Shown here: positions 11,090-20,486 of the stretch, piece after piece
Numbering within the stretch: the stretch's first letter is position 1
How the letters are laid out: each line of letters begins with the position of its first letter
Source: an uncultured Bacteroides sp.
GTDB taxonomy: Bacteria > Bacteroidota > Bacteroidia > Bacteroidales > Bacteroidaceae
Direction: 5' to 3'
Assembly: GCF_910578895.1 (NCBI RefSeq)
Contig: NZ_CAJTSC010000002.1
Location: 261-64,260, forward strand
Length of the DNA: 64,000 nt
Notes under the pieces: model-generated
What the model was told of the DNA's origin: nothing
The model's input: the letters and a program-made list of their open reading frames with translations, nothing else
Database searches by the model: none
Translations under genes and position numbers: made by a program

Positions 11090-12538
11090 TTATAAATCTG
11101 TAATCGGTTTATATTTAGGAACCAATGTTTTCATAACCACCCAACCAAGCAAGTGCGAGAAAGCACAAACCGAAAATATAATGAAATACCCGGCTTCTTC
11201 TCCTCTGAAGCCCATGAAAACCATTTGCGTTTGGTCCGCATAATCAAATAATACGCCCGAACCTTTATTGATGATAAACGCACCAATACCACCGGCCATG
11301 CCGCCAATCCCGATAATTGTTCCAATCGCTTTTTTGGGAAACATATCACTGACGGTAGTGAATATATTTGCCGACCAAGCCTGATGACCTGCCATTGCGA
11401 TACCCACACATATAATCGGTATCCAATAAGAGACGTGTCCTAACGGCTGAGCAAAAAGGGCAATCAATAAAAAGGCAGCAAAAATCAACATTGTTTTCAT
11501 ACGTCCATCATAAGGATTCATCTTTTTCTTGTCTACAAAATAAGATGGCAACCAGCCGCCTACAATAGATATCAGGGAAATCAGATATAACAAAAATATG
11601 GCTAATTGTCCCTTTGGATCGGAGGATTTAATACCGTATACGGCACTTAGATAAGCCGGAGTCCAAAATAAGAAGAAAAACCATACACCGTCTGTAAGAA
11701 ATTTGCCTAAGACAAATGCCCAGGTTTGCTTATATTTCAGACAAGTCAAATAAGACGCTTTCTCTTCTTTCTTCCTCGTATCTTGTCCATCCTGATAAAT
11801 ATATTGCAATTCGCTCTCGTTCACTTTTGAATTCATATATGGCTTTTTATAAATCAGCATCCACGCCCCCATCCAAATAAAGCCAAGTGCACCAATCACC
11901 AGGAAAGCCATTTCCCATCCCCAAGCTTCTGCTATGGCAGGGATTGTTACAGGAGCTGCCAAAGCACCGACAACAGAGCCGCAATCAAAAAGGCTTGTAG
12001 CCAATGCCCTATCTTTTTTAGGAAAATACTCGGCCGTTGTTTTGATGGCTGCCGGATAGTTACCTGCCTCGCCAAATGCCAGAATCATACGGGCGATGAT
12101 AAATAATGTCACACTCACGGTTACAATGAGAGCAGCATCGCCAATTACAGCAATCGCTTCCCTGGCACCGGTAAACCCAACAAGCCACTGGCCGGCAACA
12201 ACACCTGAGGTGATAATACCACAAAAAGCATGCAAGCATGCCCCGATAGACCAGATACCAATGGCCCACAAGTAGCCTTTCTTCGTACCAGCCTTATCAA
12301 CAAATTTTCCGGCAAACAGCATACTCACAGCATAAAATATGGAAAACAAAGCCGTTATTGTTCCATAATGGGTGTTTGTCCAATGAAACTCCGGAGCAAT
12401 GAAATCTCTCCAAGTAAGTGAAAGTACCTGACGGTCCAGATAATTAATGGTGGTAGCAAAAAACAGCATAGAACATATTACCCACCGATAATTGGTTCTT
12501 TTGTTCATTGTTACGTGATTGAGTGTATTGTCCATCAT
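11090..12538 (-). CDS. MFS transporter, ACS family, sugar-acid (hexuronate-like)
   Basis: 482 residues with about 12 membrane segments. The start MxNKRTNYRWVICSMLFFATTINYLDRQ is characteristic of the anion:cation symporter family (ExuT/GudP type), as are GNYPAAIKTTAEYFPKKDRALATSLFDCGS near 160 and the CTD loop. The family takes up hexuronates, aldonates or other organic anions with protons. In this operon it most likely carries the uronic acid released by the lyase/GH105 enzymes across the inner membrane. It starts 3 nt after the upstream gene; an alternative in-frame ATG lies at 12508. Confidence 0.85.
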   Translation of the reverse strand: MMDNTLNHVTMNKRTNYRWVICSMLFFATTINYLDRQVLSLTWRDFIAPEFHWTNTHYGTITALFSIFYAVSMLFAGKFVDKAGTKKGYLWAIGIWSIGACLHAFCGIITSGVVAGQWLVGFTGAREAIAVIGDAALIVTVSVTLFIIARMILAFGEAGNYPAAIKTTAEYFPKKDRALATSLFDCGSVVGALAAPVTIPAIAEAWGWEMAFLVIGALGFIWMGAWMLIYKKPYMNSKVNESELQYIYQDGQDTRKKEEKASYLTCLKYKQTWAFVLGKFLTDGVWFFFLFWTPAYLSAVYGIKSSDPKGQLAIFLLYLISLISIVGGWLPSYFVDKKKMNPYDGRMKTMLIFAAFLLIALFAQPLGHVSYWIPIICVGIAMAGHQAWSANIFTTVSDMFPKKAIGTIIGIGGMAGGIGAFIINKGSGVLFDYADQTQMVFMGFRGEEAGYFIIFSVCAFSHLLGWVVMKTLVPKYKPITDL

Positions 12539-12541
12539 TTC

Positions 12542-15397
12542 TTATTTTTGATTATTCTTTTCCAATTTCATTATCTCTGATCCAGCTAAGAGGAAAGCGC
12601 CTACACCATATACGTCTGTCGTGTTCTCATCAGCCGGTTTCGGGTCATGACCTACGGGTTGAATATAACCCATTTTCCCATCTTCATGTATATAATTGCA
12701 TAACGTAGCCCATGCCCGAAGCATCGGCTCCATATAGGTCTTGCTATCAAGCAATCCGTTCCTTATACCCCATGCCATACCATAACAAAAGAATGCCGAA
12801 GCACTGTTCTCCGGTGAGGGGTACGAGTCACTATCCAATAAACTTGCATGCCACGATCCTCTCTCATCTTGTGTTTTCAAAATACCTTCGGCCAAATTCC
12901 TGAACAAATCAACATAATATTGTCTATTGTGATAATCTTTAGGTAGATTGTCTAAAATTAGCGGAATGCCGGCAAATACCCATCCGTTGCCACGTGCCCA
13001 GAATTGTTTTTCTCCGTTTGCTTCGCGAAGATTGATCTTCGTACAATCCCGGAAATATAGTTTTGCACCTTTATCATAGAGCGAGTCAGTACATTCTTTG
13101 AATTCCTTATCCATGAAGTCGATGTACTTTTTATTACCGGTTAGCCTATACAATCCGGCATAAACAGGCGGAGCCATGAAAAGCGCATCGCACCATGACC
13201 AACGTTCATCCCGACCTTTGGGATGGTTCTTTTCCAAAGGTGCTTTCGATGGTTTATTTATCACATGGTCGAGCCGCTCTATGGTATGCGCGATAAAGTC
13301 CTTATCACCATATCTATTATATAATTCCAAATACGTTTGCGAAACACAAATATCATCGGCATGATAAGGTCTGTAATAAACGTTATATCCATGGCGTTCA
13401 CCTTGTGCCTTTAAGAAATCAAAATAAGTTTCATTGCACGTTTCCTTTGCCCACTCCGACAAACCTTTATACCAAGTTCCGTTTGTCCAATCCAACGCAT
13501 GATGTTTTACCGAGGACTGGTTTCTAATCTGCCAAGTAGCAACACGGTCACATATTTCCTGTATTTTATCCATACTTTGAGGAAACAGACGCACTGTCAA
13601 CGTTTGAGTCGTTTTAGGTGCAAGCTTCATTTTGTAGCCAATGATACTTACATTCGGGTTAGACACATCAAAGTCTCTAATAGGATCCGCAGATGCAACA
13701 AATGGTTCGGATCCTGCAGGAACAGATACAAATACAGACTTTCCATCCTGTATCAAAAAGAATCCATCACCCACAGCTTTCACTTCAGCTTTAGTAAGCA
13801 TCCGCCAAGTTAAATCTGCAGTTTCAGTATTGGTTCTTATTTCATCCTTTATTTCAATATACTCTTCATTTACAATGGCAATATAGCGTGAAGCATAAGA
13901 TAGCTGGCCATCATATAACGATGACAGATCAATCAGGGTTCCTTTTAACTTCGGTGTATTCTTATGCGATTTGATTTCAGCACGTCCTTTTACATCAAAG
14001 AGTTTATCATTTATAGAAAATACATTGTGGGCCAAGTTTGTATACCTGAATATTTTCCACCGGTCGCTGTTTTGAGTTGTATCCCAAATGGAAAGCCCGT
14101 GTTTTTCAAGTGCTCCATAATCTTGTGGTCCCAAGTCGATAGCCCAACGTACTCCCAATGCATCAATCACAAATGAACCCTGATCCAAATGGTTATGTGT
14201 ATTATCAGAAGGCATACCGCCTTTTATACCTACATAAATAGCATCTTTTGTACCCCAAGCTGTACGCATTAATGACACGGAGGTCTCATTCCGGGCAACA
14301 AAAGTCAAGGGCAATCTGTCGGTTTTCGCTTTATCTAATTTTAAATTATGTCCAAAAAGAAATATGGAAGGCAACATACGGCTATACTGCTCATAGCTAT
14401 ATTCTTTAAGGTTAAGCAGATAATTGACTTCGTAATTTAATAAACCGGGATCGTTCATCTTCTTTGCAAACCAAAACATGGATGTATTAAGACGAATACC
14501 CGCACCGGAGTCTCCAAAATTAAAAGGCTGAAGTGTAGGGCTAATCATATGCATAATGTAATATGCACTTTTTGTGAAGCCGGGAATATCCGATAGACCA
14601 AAGTCCGTTCCATACATTTGTTCCAATAAGGCCAAAAGCATTACATTATAGGTAGTGCCATAATGCCAATATCCATACCCTTCGGGATAAGCCCCATCCG
14701 GACCGTACCGTTTCATAGGTTTACGGATACTTTCAATAGAACGCTTGATGACTTCTTTTGCCAGCATAGGTTGGTCTTCCATTATAGCTATAGCAGCATA
14801 GGCCATAGCCGTATTACATACCTGATTCCAATTATTTTCCCTTTCCAGGAATCCGTTGTATTTACTGTCTAAGGAAGGATTGATTCCTTTTTCTAAAATT
14901 GCATTTCTTATTATTTTTCGAGAATCTTTGTCTAATGTATTATATAGCCAGTCATAACCTATTGAAACAGCTAACGTCATTTCGGCAACGTCCAGAAAAT
15001 GACTCGGATTCCAATCCGAATATTGCGAAACGGCCAATAACTCGGCTTTGGCACGTTCAGCATATTTGCTTTCACCCGTTGTACGGTAAGCATATGAAAG
15101 CATAAAAATACGATATAAAGCTTCCCTTGATGTCCCAAGTAAACGTATGCCTTCCAATCTTCTTTCAAGAGGTGTAGTAATCAAGAGTTGGTCGCAACCC
15201 TTTAATGTATTTTGTTGCAATACACTCCAAACAGAATCGTTTGATATATTTTCAACTAACTGCACCTTTTCCTTTTCGGTTAATAGAATACGAGGATGCG
15301 GTATTTTCTTATCGGGTATGTCAACTTGTCCGTATAAAGATTGTACAGACAAAATAAAACTAAGAATGAAGGATATTATAATCGTATTTGTTTTCAT
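12542..15397 (-). CDS. Heparinase II/III-like lyase fused to GH105
   Basis: 951 residues. The start at 15397 is preferred because it begins a signal peptide (MKTNTIIISFILSF). An alpha/alpha-toroid (about 40-370) is followed by the heparinase II/III-type beta-sandwich with NTHNHLDQGSFVIDALG near 405 and TNLAHNVFSINDK near 455. From about 600 to the end is a complete GH105-type barrel: HADDICVSQTY, WSWCDALFMAPPVY and FWARGNGW are the hallmark segments, including both predicted catalytic Asp sites. The chain thus combines elimination of a uronic-acid glycosidic bond with hydrolysis of the resulting unsaturated end. It is the second lyase-GH105 fusion in this operon. The polymer specificity cannot be read from sequence. 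Confidence 0.8.
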   Translation of the reverse strand: MKTNTIIISFILSFILSVQSLYGQVDIPDKKIPHPRILLTEKEKVQLVENISNDSVWSVLQQNTLKGCDQLLITTPLERRLEGIRLLGTSREALYRIFMLSYAYRTTGESKYAERAKAELLAVSQYSDWNPSHFLDVAEMTLAVSIGYDWLYNTLDKDSRKIIRNAILEKGINPSLDSKYNGFLERENNWNQVCNTAMAYAAIAIMEDQPMLAKEVIKRSIESIRKPMKRYGPDGAYPEGYGYWHYGTTYNVMLLALLEQMYGTDFGLSDIPGFTKSAYYIMHMISPTLQPFNFGDSGAGIRLNTSMFWFAKKMNDPGLLNYEVNYLLNLKEYSYEQYSRMLPSIFLFGHNLKLDKAKTDRLPLTFVARNETSVSLMRTAWGTKDAIYVGIKGGMPSDNTHNHLDQGSFVIDALGVRWAIDLGPQDYGALEKHGLSIWDTTQNSDRWKIFRYTNLAHNVFSINDKLFDVKGRAEIKSHKNTPKLKGTLIDLSSLYDGQLSYASRYIAIVNEEYIEIKDEIRTNTETADLTWRMLTKAEVKAVGDGFFLIQDGKSVFVSVPAGSEPFVASADPIRDFDVSNPNVSIIGYKMKLAPKTTQTLTVRLFPQSMDKIQEICDRVATWQIRNQSSVKHHALDWTNGTWYKGLSEWAKETCNETYFDFLKAQGERHGYNVYYRPYHADDICVSQTYLELYNRYGDKDFIAHTIERLDHVINKPSKAPLEKNHPKGRDERWSWCDALFMAPPVYAGLYRLTGNKKYIDFMDKEFKECTDSLYDKGAKLYFRDCTKINLREANGEKQFWARGNGWVFAGIPLILDNLPKDYHNRQYYVDLFRNLAEGILKTQDERGSWHASLLDSDSYPSPENSASAFFCYGMAWGIRNGLLDSKTYMEPMLRAWATLCNYIHEDGKMGYIQPVGHDPKPADENTTDVYGVGAFLLAGSEIMKLEKNNQK

Positions 15398-15418
15398 AGG
15401 TTGATATTTTTTTGAAAA

Positions 15419-15451
15419 TTCGATGCCATATTGATTCAATATGGCATCGAA
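15419..15451 (-). terminator. 15-bp hairpin between receptor and enzyme genes
   Basis: A perfect inverted repeat (15419-15433 with 15437-15451, loop ATT) lies in the 76-nt gap after the TonB-receptor gene. On the minus strand it is followed by ATTTTC and an A/T-rich stretch, not a clean U run. It could act as a partial terminator or 3' stabiliser that keeps receptor and early genes more abundant than the downstream enzymes; this is inference. Confidence 0.6.
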
Positions 15452-15473
15452 AAATTAGCAACGGCACTTTCCG

Positions 15474-18398
15474 CTAGAATCTATAGGTAAATCCTCCACG
15501 GCCAGTTACACCATTATATTGAAGTTTATACGCACGTTCTTTGTTGCCGAAATACGCATAACTTTCACTGTCAAGTGCATTTACAACTTCTACCCAGAAA
15601 GTTAATCCTTTATATATGTTTACTGATCCGTTCAGGTCTAACTGCCAGCGATCATCTTGCCAAATGTCACGTTCCGAATTAGAACCTAAAGCATTGATGA
15701 ATGACCCCATGTAATTCATAGAAGCTTGCAGTGTGAAACGCTTGGTTGAGTATGCCAAAGCAAAGTTCGCTGTACTTTCAGCTTGTCCCGGCAAACGAGT
15801 AACACCTCTGTCTTTATCTGTTGTAGCTTGTGAAAACACATATGTATAGTTCATTGTAAGTACCAGGTTTTTCAAGAATGATGGTAAGAAAGTCAAGGCT
15901 GAATTTAATGTTACTTCAGCACCGAATACTTTTGCCGATTTACCATTTTTGGTTTGTATGACTTGCCATCCATTATAATTACTGGTAGGATCATCCAAAA
16001 TACCTTCATTCAAGAATTGGAATTTCTGTATATTCTTGTGGAATGCAGCCAACGAAATGAGACCTACACTTGGTAAATATTGCTCAATGAGAATATCGAA
16101 ATTATTAGCATAAGCCGGTTTTAATTCGGGATTTCCAAGAGTCACACGTTCTAAATCCTGAGAGACGCCTTGACTGGGTACAAGATCAAGGATATTAGGA
16201 CGTGAATATCCTGTGGTCCAAGACATACGAAGAACTGTATTCTGAGACATATCGGCTTTCATCTGAAGATTGGGCAAGAATTTTGTATAATTCAATTTTT
16301 CACTTACAAGTGTACTTTTATAAGCATTAAACGCATCCGGATTGTCGTTCTGTATCGGAGCATTCGGATCTACATAAGGTTCTATTTTATTTGCCTTGTA
16401 GTTTACGCGGGTATGTTCAACACGTACACCAGCCAACAACATCACATTATCAATTTGTGTCTTATTCATCACATATCCTGAAAATACTTTTTCCTGAGTA
16501 TCATAATAAATTCCTTCACGGTTCATATTTGAAAAGTACTCATTTACTGTCACATCACCAGCATTCGCCGGATTGTTCATGTATGCTTTTGTCTTATCAA
16601 AGCTGGGCGCTACACCAAAATGAAGCTTATTCTTCAAGAATTTTGTATCCAGTTGTTCAGTGTATAATAAGTTGCTCAAATTATTTGCATCACTTGCCGT
16701 ATAGGAATATGTATTTGTTCCTACAGGCACTTCTCCAGTATTATTCATGAATTTGCCTTTAACCCCGAATGATAATATTGACGCATAATCTTTTATATAG
16801 TAATTTTTCGAAGCGTTGGCTCTTACCGTAAAGTTAGTACCTTCAGTTATTTGATTATTATTTTCTACTGTATAAAGATTATATCTTGATACAGCATCCG
16901 GAGTTTCTGTTCCCATATTCCCCGTTGGTACATAAGTATACTTTCCACTTAGGTATTTGGTATAAATAGTAGGCATTACTCCAACAACTGTCCCTTTAGG
17001 AATAGTAACACCATTTATTTTCTTTCCCGCCCTCCATTCAGGAGTCTGAAACCCCATCATCTCACTTTCATAGTTACGCTTTGACAACGTATAGAATAAT
17101 CCTCCATCAACTTTCCAACTACCTATTGTAGACTCTCCATCCAGATTAATATTGAAATTACGTATTTTCTCGTTTTGAGTTGAGACTTGCGTGATACTAC
17201 GCATACGTTCCGAACCAATAGAACCGTCTTCCATTAAATAAAATCCATTTCCATTGTCACGGAAACGAAGACGATTTCTATATCTTTCAGCATCATCTTT
17301 ACGTTCATTATAAACGGTACTCAATGTAAATTTAGTATTTACAGTTGGAGCCCAATCGGCAACAAATGTTATACCGTTACGAGTTGTTGTACTAGTTTGA
17401 TAACGGTAACGATAATCCGTAGGAATATATGTTTCATCGGAAACAACCTCGCCTGTAGCTTTTTCCGTCAATTTGTATGGCTCCCATGCTTCAGCCTCTA
17501 AACGGTCATATCCGCTATTATTTCTTAAGAAACTGTAGTTTGCAGCAATCCCTAAAACCCCATTTGAGTTCTTACCGGTAGGGAAGAAGCGTTGTGAATA
17601 GCCTGCTTTAGCATTATAGTTAACTTTTTCGCGTATGCCGGAGTATCCACTTCCCAAGTCTACAGAGAATTTAGGTTTTAATGAACGCGCAGTACCGGTA
17701 CGCATATTAATAACTCCTGCAATAGCATCTCCATCATTAGAAGGCAACAGCGTTTTCTGAACTTCCATCGAAGCCAACAGGTCGGAAGGAATAACATCCA
17801 ACGCTTCATTTCGCTTACCAGATTCCTGACTACTCATAATCTGTTCACCATTCATATTGATATTAGTGAAACTGGCTGGAGTACCACGAAGCTGTACCTC
17901 TTTTCCATCGGTCGTAATACCACTCAAACGTTTCAAAGCATCGGAGACATTCGGATCGGGGAACTTACCCATCTGGTCAGCCGAAATAACCTGCATCAAA
18001 TTATCAGCCACCTTTTGCTGATTTAATGCACGTTGTTGCCCGCTAACGGCAGCCGATATAACAACATCACCCAATTCATAAGAATTCTCCTGCATAATAA
18101 AATCCTTTAAAACGGTTTTTTCGGCAGTGATGGTTATGGTTTCGGATATTTGTTTGTATCCTAAATAATTAACTTCTACGTTTATTTGCCCCACGGGTAT
18201 TCCCTGCAATACGTACTCGCCATCCATATTGGATGCTGCTCCAAGTGTACTACCTTTGATTGAAACAGAAGCTCCCGGAAGTGTATTACCGGCATTATCT
18301 TTTATTGTTCCACGAAGGTTTCCTTTGTCCTGTGCAAACATTGATACTGGAACCAACATTACAACCAAAAAAACGAAGAATTTCAAAGTATCTTTCAT
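15474..18398 (-). CDS. TonB-dependent outer-membrane receptor (non-SusCD type)
   Basis: 974 residues: signal peptide, a carboxypeptidase-regulatory-like domain (about 25-105, GNLRGTIKDNAGNTLPGASVSIKG), a plug (about 125-240, with RLSGITTDGKEVQLRGTPASF) and a 22-strand barrel ending in an aromatic residue (GGFTYRF). The plug start resembles the TIGR01782 group of receptors known from Xanthomonas and Caulobacter, not a standard SusC. No SusD-like lipoprotein is encoded next to it. It probably imports oligosaccharides of the target glycan with TonB energy. It follows the deaminase gene by 12 nt and is followed by a strong hairpin. Confidence 0.9.
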   Translation of the reverse strand: MKDTLKFFVFLVVMLVPVSMFAQDKGNLRGTIKDNAGNTLPGASVSIKGSTLGAASNMDGEYVLQGIPVGQINVEVNYLGYKQISETITITAEKTVLKDFIMQENSYELGDVVISAAVSGQQRALNQQKVADNLMQVISADQMGKFPDPNVSDALKRLSGITTDGKEVQLRGTPASFTNINMNGEQIMSSQESGKRNEALDVIPSDLLASMEVQKTLLPSNDGDAIAGVINMRTGTARSLKPKFSVDLGSGYSGIREKVNYNAKAGYSQRFFPTGKNSNGVLGIAANYSFLRNNSGYDRLEAEAWEPYKLTEKATGEVVSDETYIPTDYRYRYQTSTTTRNGITFVADWAPTVNTKFTLSTVYNERKDDAERYRNRLRFRDNGNGFYLMEDGSIGSERMRSITQVSTQNEKIRNFNINLDGESTIGSWKVDGGLFYTLSKRNYESEMMGFQTPEWRAGKKINGVTIPKGTVVGVMPTIYTKYLSGKYTYVPTGNMGTETPDAVSRYNLYTVENNNQITEGTNFTVRANASKNYYIKDYASILSFGVKGKFMNNTGEVPVGTNTYSYTASDANNLSNLLYTEQLDTKFLKNKLHFGVAPSFDKTKAYMNNPANAGDVTVNEYFSNMNREGIYYDTQEKVFSGYVMNKTQIDNVMLLAGVRVEHTRVNYKANKIEPYVDPNAPIQNDNPDAFNAYKSTLVSEKLNYTKFLPNLQMKADMSQNTVLRMSWTTGYSRPNILDLVPSQGVSQDLERVTLGNPELKPAYANNFDILIEQYLPSVGLISLAAFHKNIQKFQFLNEGILDDPTSNYNGWQVIQTKNGKSAKVFGAEVTLNSALTFLPSFLKNLVLTMNYTYVFSQATTDKDRGVTRLPGQAESTANFALAYSTKRFTLQASMNYMGSFINALGSNSERDIWQDDRWQLDLNGSVNIYKGLTFWVEVVNALDSESYAYFGNKERAYKLQYNGVTGRGGFTYRF

Positions 18399-18410
18399 AA
18401 AATTTAGGTA

Positions 18411-19190
18411 TTAAATTGCCAATAAACTTGCAGCATCTTTATCTATAAATAAAGTTGCATCATTATGTATTCTTAGTATTGATGCCGGACAGGCTTCCGA
18501 AACCGGTCCATTCAGTGTTTCATATACGGCTTTTGCCTTACGAATATCAGGAACAACTCCAATAACTGTTGTACATGACATTAACGCCGGAATCGTTAGC
18601 GTCAGAGCTGTCTCAGGAACTTCGTCAAGATTAGAAAACTCCTTATCATTAACCTGTTGTTGACGGCAAACCATGTCCAAAGATGTTTTTCTTACCCATT
18701 GCGGATCGTAAAAACGAGCTTCATGCGGATCATTAAAGGCTATATGCCCATTTTCTCCAATACCAAGACTGACGATATCAAGAGGAGCCTCTCTCAATAA
18801 CTTTTCATATCGTTTACATTCGGCACTGATATCCTTTGCACTTGGATTCACATAATTCACCGTATGAAAATTCTTCTTGGAAAATATTCTGTTTTTCAAG
18901 AAGTTGCCAAAGTTCTGAGGAGCATCATCACCCAACCCCATATATTCATCCATATGAAAAGCATCAATACGACCAAAATTAATCTCTCTGTCATTGGCTA
19001 AAGCTTCGAGAAAATCACTCTGAGAATGGGCGGCAGCATATATTGCCCTGATGTTTTCTTTTCTATCAGCCATCATTTGCAAAACTTTCCGCTTGTACAG
19101 TTCATAAGCAGATCCCCCCATTGCTACCCGGTTTTCGTAAACAAAAACCTTCAAGGAATCTACTTTAAATTCTTTAATCAAATCCATCAT
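18411..19190 (-). CDS. nagB: Glucosamine-6-phosphate deaminase family (NagB-like)
   Basis: 259 residues, close to the 240-270 usual for NagB. FHMDEYMGLG (near 80) carries the family Asp-Glu and LGIGENGHIAFNDP (near 142) carries the active-site segment with the catalytic His. No signal peptide: cytoplasmic. The family converts glucosamine-6-P to fructose-6-P and ammonia; related proteins act on galactosamine-6-P. Its place inside a glycan operon is a strong hint that an amino sugar is part of the substrate. No kinase or deacetylase gene is nearby, so those steps must be done elsewhere. The gap to the upstream gene is 3 nt. Confidence 0.8.
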   Translation of the reverse strand: MMDLIKEFKVDSLKVFVYENRVAMGGSAYELYKRKVLQMMADRKENIRAIYAAAHSQSDFLEALANDREINFGRIDAFHMDEYMGLGDDAPQNFGNFLKNRIFSKKNFHTVNYVNPSAKDISAECKRYEKLLREAPLDIVSLGIGENGHIAFNDPHEARFYDPQWVRKTSLDMVCRQQQVNDKEFSNLDEVPETALTLTIPALMSCTTVIGVVPDIRKAKAVYETLNGPVSEACPASILRIHNDATLFIDKDAASLLAI

Positions 19191-19193
19191 TTC

Positions 19194-20456
19194 TTACTTA
19201 TTGTATTTTAATTGATAATACGCAGCAATAAAACGCAACCCAAACGATGTACCTACGTCGCGACTAGTAAGCCACACCTTTCCTTTCTTTGAACGGTAGC
19301 GCGTATTAATCACAGCTCCACGAAGATTAGGATCAGGATGATCTATTGCATATCTATTTTTAAGCACCCAGTTTATACTCCTTTCATAATAGGGGATAAA
19401 TTCATCATAACCATATCCGGCTAAACGTATCCAAAGCATTCCGGCAAAGGCAACAGCCGAACCACATATAGAACCTTTATCCGAAGGTTTTCCATCCGTA
19501 TAATTTACATAATAGATAGTTCCGTCGTTTTGCTGTACCTTGGCGTATGTACGAGCTGTTTTAGCAGCTGCTTCAAGATATTTTTTATCTTTTGTCAGTT
19601 CATAAGCTTCGAGTAAAGATTCAGCATACCACAAATTGAAACGGGGATGAAAAGAAGAGACCTCCATATGATTAGGCATATAACGCATCCATATTCCATC
19701 TTTATCTTGTTTTTCTATCAGTGAATTGGATAACAGGATATGTGCATCCCTGAACTTCTCATCTTTCGAAAATTCATAAGCATCTTTAAAAGGAGATCCT
19801 TCGGTATTTGGACGGGAAACATCTTCCAGCTTCTGTTCTTTCTTATTTTTATAAAAAGGACTATTCTGGGTAAGTATTTCACCGCTTTTCAAATCAGCAA
19901 GATCATAGCATACACCTTCTTCGGGATAATACATATTTTCCAATAACCACTTGGATGCTGATGTAGCAACTTTCGCATACTTCTGATCACCCGTCACACG
20001 ACTTAATTCAAAAATACCCGGAGTACCATCACTTGTTGTAGCAAACACGATTTGATCATTACCTATATCATCGCCATGAGTAGCCGCAACCATGCCTGCA
20101 AACCGTGGATTATCCTTTATTTCAAGGCTTATCCACCAGTCTCCGGCTCTACGAGCAGCAGCCAAAGCATCCTTATTTCCGGTAACTTTGTAGGCTTCCA
20201 GTAAACCTAATATCACTTGTCCTGTGTGCCAGGGTTCTTCGTACGGATACCATTTGCCTTCAATTACGTTGTAATCACAACGCGATTTCCCTTCTTCATC
20301 CAACAATACCTTAGTAGCATACAACGTACACTCGTCCAAGGCTTTTATAAGTTCGACTTTTGTCGGTTGTTTAACTACCTGGGCTTTCAACACACAGCCG
20401 ACACACACGCAGCTAATGAGTAATAAAGAAAATAACTTTGCTTTCATCATGGTCAT
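19194..20456 (-). CDS. Secreted alpha/alpha-toroid protein, function unassigned
   Basis: 420 residues with a signal peptide or lipobox-like start (LLLISCVCVGC). In-frame ATGs at 20456, 20450 and 20447 are all possible starts. Repeated helical-hairpin segments such as AYKVTGNKDALAAARRAGDWW, ESLLEAYELTKDKKYLEAA indicate an (alpha/alpha)6 barrel like those of GH88, GH105 and several lyases. The WxDxxFM and ARGNGW motifs of the GH105 modules elsewhere in this operon are missing, so it is not a plain GH105. It could be a divergent unsaturated uronyl hydrolase, a lyase or an epimerase. It is second in the operon, 30 nt after GH28. Confidence 0.6.
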   Translation of the reverse strand: MTMMKAKLFSLLLISCVCVGCVLKAQVVKQPTKVELIKALDECTLYATKVLLDEEGKSRCDYNVIEGKWYPYEEPWHTGQVILGLLEAYKVTGNKDALAAARRAGDWWISLEIKDNPRFAGMVAATHGDDIGNDQIVFATTSDGTPGIFELSRVTGDQKYAKVATSASKWLLENMYYPEEGVCYDLADLKSGEILTQNSPFYKNKKEQKLEDVSRPNTEGSPFKDAYEFSKDEKFRDAHILLSNSLIEKQDKDGIWMRYMPNHMEVSSFHPRFNLWYAESLLEAYELTKDKKYLEAAAKTARTYAKVQQNDGTIYYVNYTDGKPSDKGSICGSAVAFAGMLWIRLAGYGYDEFIPYYERSINWVLKNRYAIDHPDPNLRGAVINTRYRSKKGKVWLTSRDVGTSFGLRFIAAYYQLKYNK

Positions 20457-20486
20457 TATTTTAGTTTTAATATCTCTTTCTGAAAA

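Noticed and set aside
15474..18398. Classical SusC with SusD partner
   Set aside because: No SusD-like lipoprotein is encoded on either side; the plug start resembles another receptor group.
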